Positions 35,039 to 44,673 of a stretch of DNA of 60,948 nucleotides are shown piece after piece. The notes under the pieces are model-generated. The model worked only from the letters and a program-made list of their open reading frames with translations, was not told where the DNA came from and ran no database searches. The stretch covers positions 1 to 60,948 of the forward strand of contig JAFPUM010000004.1 in NCBI GenBank assembly GCA_017395425.1, read 5' to 3'. Position 1 is the first letter of the stretch, and each line of letters opens with the position of its first letter. The position numbers and the translations under genes are program-made. Source of the stretch: Clostridia bacterium. Its GTDB lineage: Bacteria > Bacillota > Clostridia > Oscillospirales > Acutalibacteraceae.

Positions 35039-35440
35039 CTATCTGTCTTCGAGAATATGGTCAAAGCCCAGTTCAATAATTTTCTTCACATGGTCGTCGT
35101 CCAGCGAATAGAACGCCGACTTTCCGCAGCGCCGCACCTTGATCAGACCCGCCGTCCGCAGCACGCGCAACTGATGGGAAATCGCCGACTGGTTCATCTC
35201 CAGCGCGTCGGAAATGTCGCACACACACAGTTCATGGTGCAGCAGTGCCGAGAGAATCCGCAGCCGCGTGGAATCGCCGAATACCTTGAAGAGTTCCGCC
35301 AGATCATAGATATCGTCCACGCTGTACATATCCTGCCGCACCAGCCCGACGTAATCGGTATGGGTTTCCCGCACCTCACAGACGTCCGGCAAATCGTCGG
35401 CGCTGCGCTCCATGATTTTCACCATCTTGGGTTTTTCCAT
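35039..35440 (-). CDS. ArsR/SmtB-family metal-sensing repressor
   Basis: 133 aa. Winged helix with recognition helix in VCDISDALEMNQSAISHQLRVLRTAGLIKV. The C-terminal helix DDDHVKKIIELGFDHILE fits D-x-H-x10-H-x2-E, the alpha-5 zinc site of SmtB/CzrA; Cys in ELCVCD and the N-terminal CEVRETHTD could form a second, cadmium/lead-type site. It should release its operator when metal binds. The ATG at 35440 has GGAGGCGG upstream; 35455 is an alternative. Confidence 0.9.
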   Translation of the reverse strand: MEKPKMVKIMERSADDLPDVCEVRETHTDYVGLVRQDMYSVDDIYDLAELFKVFGDSTRLRILSALLHHELCVCDISDALEMNQSAISHQLRVLRTAGLIKVRRCGKSAFYSLDDDHVKKIIELGFDHILEDR

Positions 35441-35461
35441 GACTTCCGCCTCCATAAACGA

Positions 35462-35477
35462 ATGAACATTTATTCAT
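35462..35477. promoter_or_regulatory. ArsR/SmtB-type operator
   Basis: ATGAA CATTTA TTCAT, the imperfect AT-rich repeat typical of SmtB/CzrA/CadC operators, between the promoter and the arsR start codon. Confidence 0.75.
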
Positions 35478-35483
35478 ATGTTT

Positions 35484-35512
35484 ATTATACGCGCCTTCCC
35501 CGGAAATGTCAA
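35484..35512 (-). promoter_or_regulatory. Promoter of the arsR-ATPase operon
   Basis: Minus strand: perfect -35 TTGACA (35507-35512), 17-bp spacer, perfect -10 TATAAT (35484-35489). The operator covers the start point. Confidence 0.85.
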
Positions 35513-35560
35513 GAGGGTTATGCCAAAAAACGGGAAAAAACCGTTTTGACATAACCCTCC
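35513..35560 (-). terminator. Hairpin and terminator after iscU
   Basis: Outer 10-bp stem GAGGGTTATG/CATAACCCTC encloses AAAACGG ... CCGTTTT, which on the minus strand ends in TTTTTT. It separates iscU from the arsR promoter. Confidence 0.6.
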
Positions 35561-35572
35561 GTCAAAAAAAAA

Positions 35573-35962
35573 CTATTCGGATTTGGTTTGATCGCGTCGG
35601 CTGTAATAATCCTCCAGCGCCTTCTGAATGGCTTCCTCCGCCAGCACCGAGCAGTGCATTTTATAATCCGGCAGTCCGTCGAGCGCCTCCGCCACTGCCT
35701 GATTGGTGAGTGCCATCGCCTCCGATACCGAACGCCCTTTGATCAGTTCCGTCGCCATAGAGCTCGACGCAATCGCGCTGCCGCAGCCGAATGTTTCAAA
35801 TTTTACGTCGGTAATGGTATCGTCTTCGATTTTGAGATACATTTTCATGATATCGCCGCACTTGGCGTTGCCCACCTCGCCCACGCCGTCCGCGTCGGGG
35901 ATAAAGCCCACGTTGCGGGGGTTGCGGAAATGGTCCATTACTTTTTCACTGTACAATGCCAT
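35573..35962 (-). CDS. iscU: Iron-sulfur cluster scaffold protein
   Basis: 129 aa IscU/NifU-N domain. The three cluster-ligand cysteines are present (GNAKCGD, FGCGSAIASSS, MHCSVLAEEA), with Asp after the first Cys. It assembles Fe-S clusters using sulfur from the desulfurase encoded 16 nt upstream. GAGGAGG precedes the ATG. Confidence 0.93.
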   Translation of the reverse strand: MALYSEKVMDHFRNPRNVGFIPDADGVGEVGNAKCGDIMKMYLKIEDDTITDVKFETFGCGSAIASSSMATELIKGRSVSEAMALTNQAVAEALDGLPDYKMHCSVLAEEAIQKALEDYYSRRDQTKSE

Positions 35963-35978
35963 AATTCAGAATACCTCC

Positions 35979-37166
35979 TCACAGAATAAAGCTGCCTTTT
36001 CCGGCGATGAGATCGCGCCAGACGGGAGAAAATCCCCGCAGATAGGTCACGACCTCTTTGACGGACTGAATGATATAATCTATCTCCTCTTCTGTTGTAT
36101 TGTCGCCGAGTGTCAGACGCAGCGAGCCGTGCGCCACATCGTGTACCCTGCCGATTGCCAGCAGCACATGACTCGGGTCGAGCGAGCCCGACGTACACGC
36201 CGAGCCGGACGACGCGCAAATTCCCTTGTCGTCGAGCAGCAGCAGCAGCGATTCCCCCTCGATACCCTCAAAACAAAAGTTCACGTTGCCGGGCAGCCGT
36301 TTCCGCGGGTCGCCGTTGAGCGCGGAATGGGGAATTTCAGTCAGCCCCCGGATCAGTCTGTCGCGGAGCATAGCTGTTTTTTCGGCGTTTTCCGCCATAT
36401 GTCCCACCGATTCTTCCAGCGCTGCCGCCATTGCGACGATGCCCGCTACATTCTCCGTACCGGCGCGTCTGCCGCGTTCCTGCGCGCCGCCCTCGATGAG
36501 CGGCACTGTCGGTATGCCCCGCCGGACATAGAGAAAGCCCACGCCCTTGGGACCGTGGAATTTATGTGCCGAGGCGGACAGCATGTCCGCGTGATCTTCC
36601 GCCACATTCACCGGGATATGACCTACCGCCTGCACCGCGTCGGTGTGGAAAAGAATCCCTCGTTCGCGGCAAAGCGCGCCGATATCCCGAATGGGCTGAA
36701 TGGTACCGATTTCGTTGTTGGCGTACATTACTGTCACCAGACAGGTATCCTCCCGCAGCGCCGCCGCCAGTTCCTCCACCCGCACAATACCGTCGGAATG
36801 TACAGGCAGATAGGTCACCTCAAAGCCCTCTTTTTCCAGCTTTTTCAGCGTGTGCAGCACCGCGTGATGCTCGATCGCGTCCGATACGATATGGCGTTTT
36901 CCCTTTCGTGCGCCGTGTGCCGCCGCGGAACGTATGGCTTGGTTGTCCGCTTCCGAACCCCCCGACGTAAAGAGTATCTCTCTCGGCTCCGCACCGATAC
37001 ACTTTGCCACTGTCGCCCGCGCTTCCTCGATTGCTTCCTTCGAGCGCTGTCCGAATGCGTACAGGCTCGACGGGTTTCCGTAATATTCGGTCAGATAGGG
37101 CAGCATTGCCTTTACCGCCGTCTGGCTCATCGCCGTCGTGGCGGCATTATCCGCATATATGTTCAA
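35979..37166 (-). CDS. nifS: Cysteine desulfurase
   Basis: 395 aa class V PLP aminotransferase fold. PLP lysine in SASAHKFHGPKG, mobile-loop cysteine in SSGSACTSG, N-terminal YADNAATT. It passes sulfur to IscU. TTG start, 8 nt after AAGGAGG, and its own consensus promoter. NifS/IscS naming is not distinguishable from sequence alone. Confidence 0.93.
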   Translation of the reverse strand: MNIYADNAATTAMSQTAVKAMLPYLTEYYGNPSSLYAFGQRSKEAIEEARATVAKCIGAEPREILFTSGGSEADNQAIRSAAAHGARKGKRHIVSDAIEHHAVLHTLKKLEKEGFEVTYLPVHSDGIVRVEELAAALREDTCLVTVMYANNEIGTIQPIRDIGALCRERGILFHTDAVQAVGHIPVNVAEDHADMLSASAHKFHGPKGVGFLYVRRGIPTVPLIEGGAQERGRRAGTENVAGIVAMAAALEESVGHMAENAEKTAMLRDRLIRGLTEIPHSALNGDPRKRLPGNVNFCFEGIEGESLLLLLDDKGICASSGSACTSGSLDPSHVLLAIGRVHDVAHGSLRLTLGDNTTEEEIDYIIQSVKEVVTYLRGFSPVWRDLIAGKGSFIL

Positions 37167-37198
37167 CCGTATAACCTCCTTATCGTTGTCCGTTGCTC

Positions 37199-37227
37199 AT
37201 TATAGCGCAACAAACTTATTATGTCAA
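37199..37227 (-). promoter_or_regulatory. nifS-iscU promoter
   Basis: Minus strand: -35 TTGACA (37222-37227), 17-bp spacer, -10 TATAAT (37199-37204). No IscR gene in the window. Confidence 0.8.
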
Positions 37228-37262
37228 TAGGTTTTATAAGATTTGTTTCTCTGATAATACCG

Positions 37263-37307
37263 TCAAAAAAAACAGCAGCGCGTTTCTTACGAGAAGAAAC
37301 GCGCTGC
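37263..37307 (-). terminator. ychF terminator
   Basis: 14-bp stem GCAGCGCGTTTCTT with its complement (37294-37307), 5-nt loop, T-run on the minus strand. Confidence 0.85.
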
Positions 37308-37340
37308 GGCGCAAATCGTTATGTGAAAAAATATGAAAAA

Positions 37341-38432
<1,092 letters not shown>

Positions 38433-38480
38433 AAAAGATTCCGTCTTCCTTTCCAAAATAGGCAAATCAGGGATTTCCCC

Positions 38481-38525
38481 GTATCACATGAATCACATGA
38501 TACAACAGAAATCCCCGTTTGTCAA
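38481..38525 (-). promoter_or_regulatory. ychF promoter with palindromic -10 region
   Basis: Minus strand: -35 TTGACA (38520-38525), 17-bp spacer, -10 TATCAT (38497-38502). The -10 lies in the inverted repeat GTATCA-N11-TGATAC (38481-38503), nested inside GGGATTTC/GAAATCCC (38470-38515). The outer stem may also end transcription of the upstream lipoprotein gene. Confidence 0.55.
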
Positions 38526-38553
38526 TTATGAATTGTCATTTTTTCGCCTGACG

Positions 38554-39309
38554 TCAATAGATTACAACGGCGCCTTTCTCGCCCCGATGCTCACTGTATT
38601 CCTGAAAATCATACGTCACTCCCATGACCGCCTGCATCGCGACATCGTTGCTGTCCTTGATCAGCATGACGTCCTCCTGCCTCGGAATATAGGAAAACGT
38701 CTTGACATCAGCCGCTTTCTGCGGCGTTTTCATACAATAGAGATTGAGATGTTCGCCGTTGATGCCGTCGGCAAGAAACGCGTCCACTGCCTTATCGAAT
38801 TGTTCCCGCATGGTCTGTTCATCATAGATTTCGCTGAAAATGAAATTGATACAGAAATCGTTATGCTGCAGATACTCCTCCAGCGTCGTATTCCGATCAT
38901 ACCATTCCGCCGGAAAATGGTTGTAGCAGTCATCGTATGTCACCATTTTCACACCCGGAAAGACGCGCTCCGAAACGGCTTGAATACGGTGATACGCCTC
39001 TTCGCCGTATTTCATATAGATATAGTCGGTGTTGACGGGGTTCTGATCGTCAAACCAGAACACGCGGATACCCTTGCCCGGCAGTTCGTCGCATCTCACG
39101 GTGACATCGCAGCTCACGCCCCCGGGGAACGGATTCTTCTTCGTGACGGTGAGATGAATGCCGTACTGCTCCTCCACCGTGCGGACAGCCTGATCAATAT
39201 TCGCCTGCTCGTTGCCGCGGGTCAACCCGCATCCGCCCAGCATCAGGCAAAGTATCAGCGCCAGCAGTATTGCAGGCAACCGGTTCCAAGAATTGACGGT
39301 TTGTTTCAT
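38554..39309 (-). CDS. Putative lipoprotein
   Basis: 251 aa. Signal peptide with lipobox LMLGGC (Cys27). No recognised family. The mature part is a soluble mixed alpha/beta domain, and its end (MGVTYDFQEYSEHRGEKGAVVIY) reads as beta strands. Third gene of a minus-strand set of lipoprotein-type genes; only 15 nt separate it from the gene before it. Confidence 0.7.
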   Translation of the reverse strand: MKQTVNSWNRLPAILLALILCLMLGGCGLTRGNEQANIDQAVRTVEEQYGIHLTVTKKNPFPGGVSCDVTVRCDELPGKGIRVFWFDDQNPVNTDYIYMKYGEEAYHRIQAVSERVFPGVKMVTYDDCYNHFPAEWYDRNTTLEEYLQHNDFCINFIFSEIYDEQTMREQFDKAVDAFLADGINGEHLNLYCMKTPQKAADVKTFSYIPRQEDVMLIKDSNDVAMQAVMGVTYDFQEYSEHRGEKGAVVIY

Positions 39310-39324
39310 ACGGATATTTCCCCC

Positions 39325-40017
39325 TTAATCGTTGAATGTCACCGAGCTTTCGCCGTTTTCCCCGCCAGTCTCGCTGCTCACATCAGAGCCGGATACCTGC
39401 GCGGGCGTATTGGTGGGTGTGACCGACGAGAAATCGCCGTTTTCCACCATCGCGTTGGCTTCGTTGATGTAGCCCATCATAATGTTGAAGGACGTGCTGT
39501 CGAGAATGATATACCAATGATCCTTCTCCCGCCGGAGATTGACCTGACACTCGGTTTCCACGCGGTCGGCGTCATTGGTTGCCGATTCCCGCACAATCTC
39601 CGAAACCAGTGCTTCGCGCATCTCTTCGGCGGATATCTTCGCGCCCTTGAGTACGTCGTCCACATAGCCGTTGGTCACTTTGGCAGCCGCCTCGCCGTAA
39701 ATCCTGCGCAGATCGACGGTTTTGACATTCAGTCTTGCCGCACCTGTCGCGCCGGAGGTCTGAATGTCCAGAATCGTGATCTCCAGTGTACGGGATACCG
39801 CGTCCACAATCTTCCGCGTGCCGTCCTGATCGCCTTTGTCAAAGCTCAGACCATCATACTCCGAAACATACGCGAACGCACCCTTGTAATTGCAGTCGTT
39901 CATCTTGACATTAAAGCTTTTGATCGCCTGTTCCGGCGTGACCGCGTCGTTGCAGGCGGTAAGCATCAGCAGTGCCGCCGCGACCAGCGCGGCGATCACC
40001 GCCTTCCACTGTTTCAT
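39325..40017 (-). CDS. Putative lipoprotein
   Basis: 230 aa. Signal peptide with lipobox LMLTAC (Cys near residue 22). The mature part (VTPEQAIKSFNVKMNDCNYKGAFAYVSEYDG) looks like the small NTF2-like/DUF4878 fold found in many lipoproteins, but that is a weak match from memory. It ends in a Ser/Gly/Glu-rich tail. The ATG at 40017 follows GGAAGGGA; a GTG at 40050 lacks a ribosome site. Confidence 0.7.
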   Translation of the reverse strand: MKQWKAVIAALVAAALLMLTACNDAVTPEQAIKSFNVKMNDCNYKGAFAYVSEYDGLSFDKGDQDGTRKIVDAVSRTLEITILDIQTSGATGAARLNVKTVDLRRIYGEAAAKVTNGYVDDVLKGAKISAEEMREALVSEIVRESATNDADRVETECQVNLRREKDHWYIILDSTSFNIMMGYINEANAMVENGDFSSVTPTNTPAQVSGSDVSSETGGENGESSVTFND

Positions 40018-40061
40018 TCCGCTTTTCGTTCCCTTCCGTTTGGTTTTCACACATCAATCCG

Positions 40062-42539
40062 CTACTGATTGGAACGGTTGCTTCTGTGAATGGCAATGCC
40101 CGTGTCAATCAGCACCAGCAGTACGCCGCCCAGTGCCAGCAGCACATAAATCATGATGGAATAATGATACCCCCAGCTCATTTCCAGCGAGATAGGTTTG
40201 GATACTTCCGCGCGAAAGGCGTTGACCTGTTCTTCCATTGTGGTGGGAAGCCCCAGCAGATACCAGATTTGCAGGGCGGACAGTCCGATGACAGCGATAT
40301 CATCCAATAATTTGGGCAGGGTATAACGGAAACTGAGCAGCAGGAAGATTGCCACGGGAATGACCAGCAGAATGGCATTCAGGTAGAAGCCTTCCAGCGT
40401 GCGGTTCATCAAATCCTTGCCCAGCACCAGATCCAGACCGGAGAGCGAACCGGTTCGGGGAATGATATCGTTCCACGACAGTGAGCCGAAGCCGAGGAAG
40501 AAGAGTACGCCTGCCATCACCGAGAAGAGACGCAGGGCCGTGCTGAACAGCCAGAGGTTTTCGGGCTCGTCGTCGTCCTCGTCCAGACCGTCGTCGTGCT
40601 TGGGCGAAATGACCACTGTCTGGGCGGCTTCTTCGGGGGTGACTTCCATCATGGTTTCGGTGCCGTCGGGCATCTTGACCAGTGCCATGGTCTTGACCGC
40701 CGCGAGCTTTTCCGCTTCACGCTTTTTGCGGCGACCCAGCGCGAGGCGTCCGGCTGTCATGAGCACAATGCCCGCCGCTGCCAGCACCAGTCCCGCGATC
40801 AGCAGCACAAACATCAGATTGATGCGGCGCAGATGGTAAGTAATGGTAAAGGTATGGGAAGAGATGGGATGTTCAAAGGTATCGGTGCGGTAAGCGCCCA
40901 TGAGGATGTCGCTCTTACCGCCGTCGGAAGCGGTCCAGTCCACGTCGTAGGCCTGTCCCGGTCCCTTGAAGCTGTACATAATTTCGCCGGTGTACTGGGA
41001 GGGCTTGAGTTCCTCCGCCAGATCGACCTGTACCGATACATTCCGTTTGTTGTAGAAGGTGAATTGATCCTGCCCGTCCACCGAAACGGCATTCCCCGCG
41101 CCGAAATAGTTCGCGAGCATGGCGTTGACTTTTTCCTCCGAGGTCTTGGGGGTGGAGATGGTCACGGCGTACTGCGTACCCGCTTCGTTGAACGGCGCGA
41201 CGTTCACGGTAAATTCACTGCCTTCAAGACGGCGCTTGAAGTAGGCGGCGGCAAACTGCGCGCCGTAATCCTCGGTATCAATGGGGGAGGCGAGGATAAT
41301 GGACTGGCTGACCTTGTCGTCACTGCCGATCTCGGTGATAACGTCCACTTCACTCAGCTTGTAGACAGTGGAGGAATACAGTTTGATATCGGCATTGGAC
41401 GCTTTCTGATAGATCAGCTTGACGGTTTTGTTTTCATCAAACCGTCCCTCGCCGTTGATGCGCTTGCTGCCGGCATACAGCGTGGACTTCTCTCCGTCAA
41501 ATTCACTGGCGTCCATGTTTTTATAGGTGATATTGGCGTTGCAGGTGCCGTTGTTTTCGCAGGGGAACTTGGAGAAATCCAGCTTTTCGGTCAGCACGCC
41601 GGTTTCAGAGAAGGCAGTATAGAGTGTCTCGTCCTTGACATAGCTGAAAGAACTGCTGCCGCCGAAGAGTTGCTTGGTGCAGGCGTCGATGTCGTCGGCG
41701 GTGCCGCTGAACGACACGCGGTAGCGGGAGGTGCTTCCCTCGTCGGAGAGCCACTGTCCCGCGGCGCCGCTGGCGGTGGCATTCTGCATGAAGGTCTGAA
41801 TGTTTTCCTTGCCCAGTGTTTCCACGGTCTTTTTGGGCATATTCAGCACGACTTCGCGCTTGTAATCGTCATCGCCGTACCGGATGGTTTCGATATCGAG
41901 ACTGCTCAGGCGGTACTGGGCAATGGTATCGATTTTAATGCGGGACGACATGAGATTGTCGTTGTCATAGGACACGTCGTTGAGGGTAATCGTGACCGAA
42001 TCGGTCATGCTCGACACATTCTGCGAGAGATTCAGATCCTTCTTGAGCGCCGGCTTGACCCACGCCAGCAAATCCTTGGATTCAAAGTCCTCGGTCAGTG
42101 AGAAGCCGCTCTTGAAAAGATCCTCTTCCGGGCTCCGGTACGTATACTGCACCGACGGTGTGCGACCGATGAGCGCCGCCACCTTGGTCTTGTAATCCTC
42201 GATATCGTTGAAAGGCAGGGAAAAGGTATAGACCACCTTGGACTGCTTGCTGTCGCTGTACTCATAGGAAAACTGCAGCTGTTCGGGGCAGTTGTTCTGA
42301 AGCGATTCGGTGATATCCTTCACCTTTTTGGAAGAAAAGATCAGGGAGGTGTCGGAAATTTCCTCACACACCATGATGCGTTCTCCCGCGAAATCGCTGT
42401 TCATTTTGAGATTGGTCTTCATGCCGCAGCCGGTCAGCACCAACAGCATGACGCAGCCAAACAGCGCCATCAGGAACAGCCGGCGCACCGTGAGCCGGTC
42501 AGGGGCAGTCCGGGTTTGCATTTTCTGCTCTTTTTTCAC
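40062..42539 (-). CDS. Large lipoprotein with polytopic membrane C-terminus
   Basis: 825 aa. GTG start 6 nt after GGGAGAG. N-terminal signal with lipobox LVLTGC, then about 550 residues outside in repeated LppM-like beta units (TNLKMNSDFAGERIMVCEEI; VTITLNDVSYDNDNLMSSRI). Next come a membrane helix (MFVLLIAGLVLAAAGIVLM), a cytosolic RRKKR stretch with an acidic loop (DDGLDEDDDEPE), and four further helices. Unknown role; first of three genes that look like one envelope complex. Confidence 0.72.
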   Translation of the reverse strand: MKKEQKMQTRTAPDRLTVRRLFLMALFGCVMLLVLTGCGMKTNLKMNSDFAGERIMVCEEISDTSLIFSSKKVKDITESLQNNCPEQLQFSYEYSDSKQSKVVYTFSLPFNDIEDYKTKVAALIGRTPSVQYTYRSPEEDLFKSGFSLTEDFESKDLLAWVKPALKKDLNLSQNVSSMTDSVTITLNDVSYDNDNLMSSRIKIDTIAQYRLSSLDIETIRYGDDDYKREVVLNMPKKTVETLGKENIQTFMQNATASGAAGQWLSDEGSTSRYRVSFSGTADDIDACTKQLFGGSSSFSYVKDETLYTAFSETGVLTEKLDFSKFPCENNGTCNANITYKNMDASEFDGEKSTLYAGSKRINGEGRFDENKTVKLIYQKASNADIKLYSSTVYKLSEVDVITEIGSDDKVSQSIILASPIDTEDYGAQFAAAYFKRRLEGSEFTVNVAPFNEAGTQYAVTISTPKTSEEKVNAMLANYFGAGNAVSVDGQDQFTFYNKRNVSVQVDLAEELKPSQYTGEIMYSFKGPGQAYDVDWTASDGGKSDILMGAYRTDTFEHPISSHTFTITYHLRRINLMFVLLIAGLVLAAAGIVLMTAGRLALGRRKKREAEKLAAVKTMALVKMPDGTETMMEVTPEEAAQTVVISPKHDDGLDEDDDEPENLWLFSTALRLFSVMAGVLFFLGFGSLSWNDIIPRTGSLSGLDLVLGKDLMNRTLEGFYLNAILLVIPVAIFLLLSFRYTLPKLLDDIAVIGLSALQIWYLLGLPTTMEEQVNAFRAEVSKPISLEMSWGYHYSIMIYVLLALGGVLLVLIDTGIAIHRSNRSNQ

Positions 42540-42708
42540 AAAAATCTCTCCCTCTTGACCGATCGCCTGTGGCGGTCGGAATATAGGACGTTGCCAGAGA
42601 ACGCCCTGTTTCACCGCGTTGCCTGTCGTCACCCGACAGACATATACAGCTTTATTATATAATAAAATCTCCGCAACGTCAATCGGATATTGTGGAATTT
42701 ATAAAAAA

Positions 42709-42760
42709 ATCCGGAACCGTCCGGTGCGGCATTTTTTTTGCGCACCGGACGGTTCCGGAT
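42709..42760 (-). terminator. Strong terminator of the acidic membrane protein gene
   Basis: 20-bp perfect stem (42709-42728 with 42741-42760), 12-nt loop, and TTTTTTT on the minus strand. Confidence 0.9.
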
Positions 42761-42791
42761 ATTTTATCCAATCCTGTCGTATATGGGCATA

Positions 42792-44342
42792 TCAGTCATC
42801 CGACGGGGAGACCATTTCCCCGTCTTCGATCTCGTATCCATCCTCATCATAATATACGTCGTCATATGCCTCGTCGGAATCCGAGACCGTTGTCTTTTCC
42901 TTGTTCCACGGCAGCCACGATGTATCAATCACGGAGGTGTCAAGATAGTGAGGCGTCGTGCTTTCCACGTGTAGCACGAGATCATTGAGCTGCTGGGTCT
43001 TGGTTGCTTGGGTATAGTCCAGATAGAAGCTCAGATCTTCCGTGCGGTAGCAATAGAGATCGGGCGTATCATAATCGGGCGCGGAGTAATTGATGATGGT
43101 ATAAGCCGCCATAAAGCCGTTGTCGCTGTTCTGCACGCCGGGAATCAATCCTGAAATCGCGTTGCCCGCCAGAAGCGCGAAGTATCCGGTGGGATTGGTG
43201 GTGTCGTTGATTTCGGGGCTGAACCCGATATCCAGCGAAACCATCTTGCCGAAACGCACTTTTGCTGTCAGGTTCACCATACCGTCAAATTTTGTAACGG
43301 TACGTCCGTTTTTAAGAGCGGCGATATCCGCTTGGCTGAGGGTGGTTTCCTTGTCGCTGTAAGAAACTTTACCGATGCCCAGCATATCGCCGTAGGAGAA
43401 ATCGTTGGTGCGGCAGGCATTGAAGCGGTCGGTATAAGAGACAAGCGCCACATTCATACTGCGCTGGAACCGCGTGGCAAAGAGGAATGCGCCCGTGAGC
43501 ACCAGCACCGTGCCCAGACAGGTCAGCAGCATGGTCAACAATGCGGATTTGCCCGACACAATGATTTTGGGACGAACCTCATCCTCATCGTAATCCAGAT
43601 AGTCGTCTTCGTCAATGCCTTCGTCCTCTTCGTCGTCGGCATCTTCCATTTCCTCGTCGAAATCTTCTTCGTCTTCTTCCTGATCGTCCGCCTCTTCGTC
43701 AAAGCTTTCAAGCTCATCGTCGTCGTCAAGAACCATATAATTGTCATCCGATGTCAATTCGTCCTTGATTTCCTCGGATTCCTCAGCTTCCTCGATTTCT
43801 TCGGGTTCCTCGGGTTCTTCGGTTTCTTCGGCTTCGTCAGCTTCTTCGGTTTCTTCGACTTCCTCGGTTTCTTCGACTTCGTCGGTTTCTTCGACTTCGT
43901 CGGTTTCTTCGACTTCGTCGGCTTCCTCGGTCTCTTCGGCTTCGTCGGTTTCTTCGGCTTCGTCGACTATTTCGGCTTCGTCGGTTTCGTCGGCTTCCTC
44001 GGTCTCTTCGACTTCTTCGACTTCCTCGGATTCTTCGGCTTCCTCGGTCTCTTCGACTTCGTCGGTTTCCTCGGTCTCTTCGACTTCTTCGACTTCTTCG
44101 GTCTCTTCGTCGGTTTCTTCGACTTCGTCGGTTTCTTCGGTCTCTTCGGATTCCTCAGTGTCTTCGGCTTCTTCGGTCTCTTCGATTTCTTCGATTGCCT
44201 CAGATTCCTCTGCCTCAGATTCCTCTTCCTCGGTTACTTCTTGTTCGATTTCTTCGACGTCCTTGGCTTCCTCGGTTTCTTCGACGGCTTCCAAAACCGC
44301 TTCTTTCTCTATGGTATCGGTATTATTCTGCTTGTCCGCCAT
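42792..44342 (-). CDS. Single-pass membrane protein with a 260-residue Glu/Asp repeat domain
   Basis: 516 aa. Residues about 10-270 are almost only Glu, Asp, Thr, Val, Ala and Ser in short units such as EETEE, DEVEETDE and EEVEE, then Asp/Glu-only tracts. One membrane helix follows (about 283-308, LLTMLLTCLGTVLVLTGAFLF), then an outside domain of about 200 residues with an acidic C-terminus. By topology the acidic domain is cytosolic. The DNA itself is a mosaic of 6-12 bp repeats. No family recognised. AAAGGAG lies 11 nt before the ATG at 44342. Confidence 0.75.
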   Translation of the reverse strand: MADKQNNTDTIEKEAVLEAVEETEEAKDVEEIEQEVTEEEESEAEESEAIEEIEETEEAEDTEESEETEETDEVEETDEETEEVEEVEETEETDEVEETEEAEESEEVEEVEETEEADETDEAEIVDEAEETDEAEETEEADEVEETDEVEETDEVEETEEVEETEEADEAEETEEPEEPEEIEEAEESEEIKDELTSDDNYMVLDDDDELESFDEEADDQEEDEEDFDEEMEDADDEEDEGIDEDDYLDYDEDEVRPKIIVSGKSALLTMLLTCLGTVLVLTGAFLFATRFQRSMNVALVSYTDRFNACRTNDFSYGDMLGIGKVSYSDKETTLSQADIAALKNGRTVTKFDGMVNLTAKVRFGKMVSLDIGFSPEINDTTNPTGYFALLAGNAISGLIPGVQNSDNGFMAAYTIINYSAPDYDTPDLYCYRTEDLSFYLDYTQATKTQQLNDLVLHVESTTPHYLDTSVIDTSWLPWNKEKTTVSDSDEAYDDVYYDEDGYEIEDGEMVSPSDD

Positions 44343-44450
44343 GACAAACATCGCTCCTTTCGGCACTCTTGAATTTATACTCTGTATATTCTTGCACATT
44401 CTTCGCAAAAAGGCAAGTGTTTTTTTTCTGAAATCGGGGAAATCCTTTTG

Positions 44451-44637
44451 GGAGGGTTCCTTCTCTGTATTCGCCTTTCCCTATGGATTGTCCGGGCTGG
44501 GTTCGCTCGGCAGCACGTTGTGCTGCCTTATGGGGCGCTGCCCCATTCCCCGGCAGGGCTCCTGCCCTGCACCCGCGAGGAGGGCAGTGGCCCCCCTCGA
44601 CTCCCCCGCCGCTGCGCGGCTAATTGGCGCTTCGCGC
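44451..44637 (-). repeat. Modular hairpin repeat, copy 6 (after pgsA)
   Basis: Minus strand: GCGCGAAGCGC, AATTAG (44620-44625), CCGCGCAGCGG. The next hairpins have different sequence from other copies but intact pairing: CGAGG...GGGCCACTGCCC...CCTCG, GCAGGGCAGGAGCCCTGC, TGGGGCAGCGCCCCA, GGCAGCACAACGTGCTGCC. Ends AAGGCGAATACAG and AAGGAACCC. Confidence 0.85.
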
Positions 44638-44673
44638 TTTTTCTTTTTTTGTTTTTTCTTCTTTCTATTTTAT

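Noticed and set aside
43332-44372. Phe/Gly-rich plus-strand frame (FGFFGFF)
   Set aside because: Third-frame shadow of the same acidic repeat tract.
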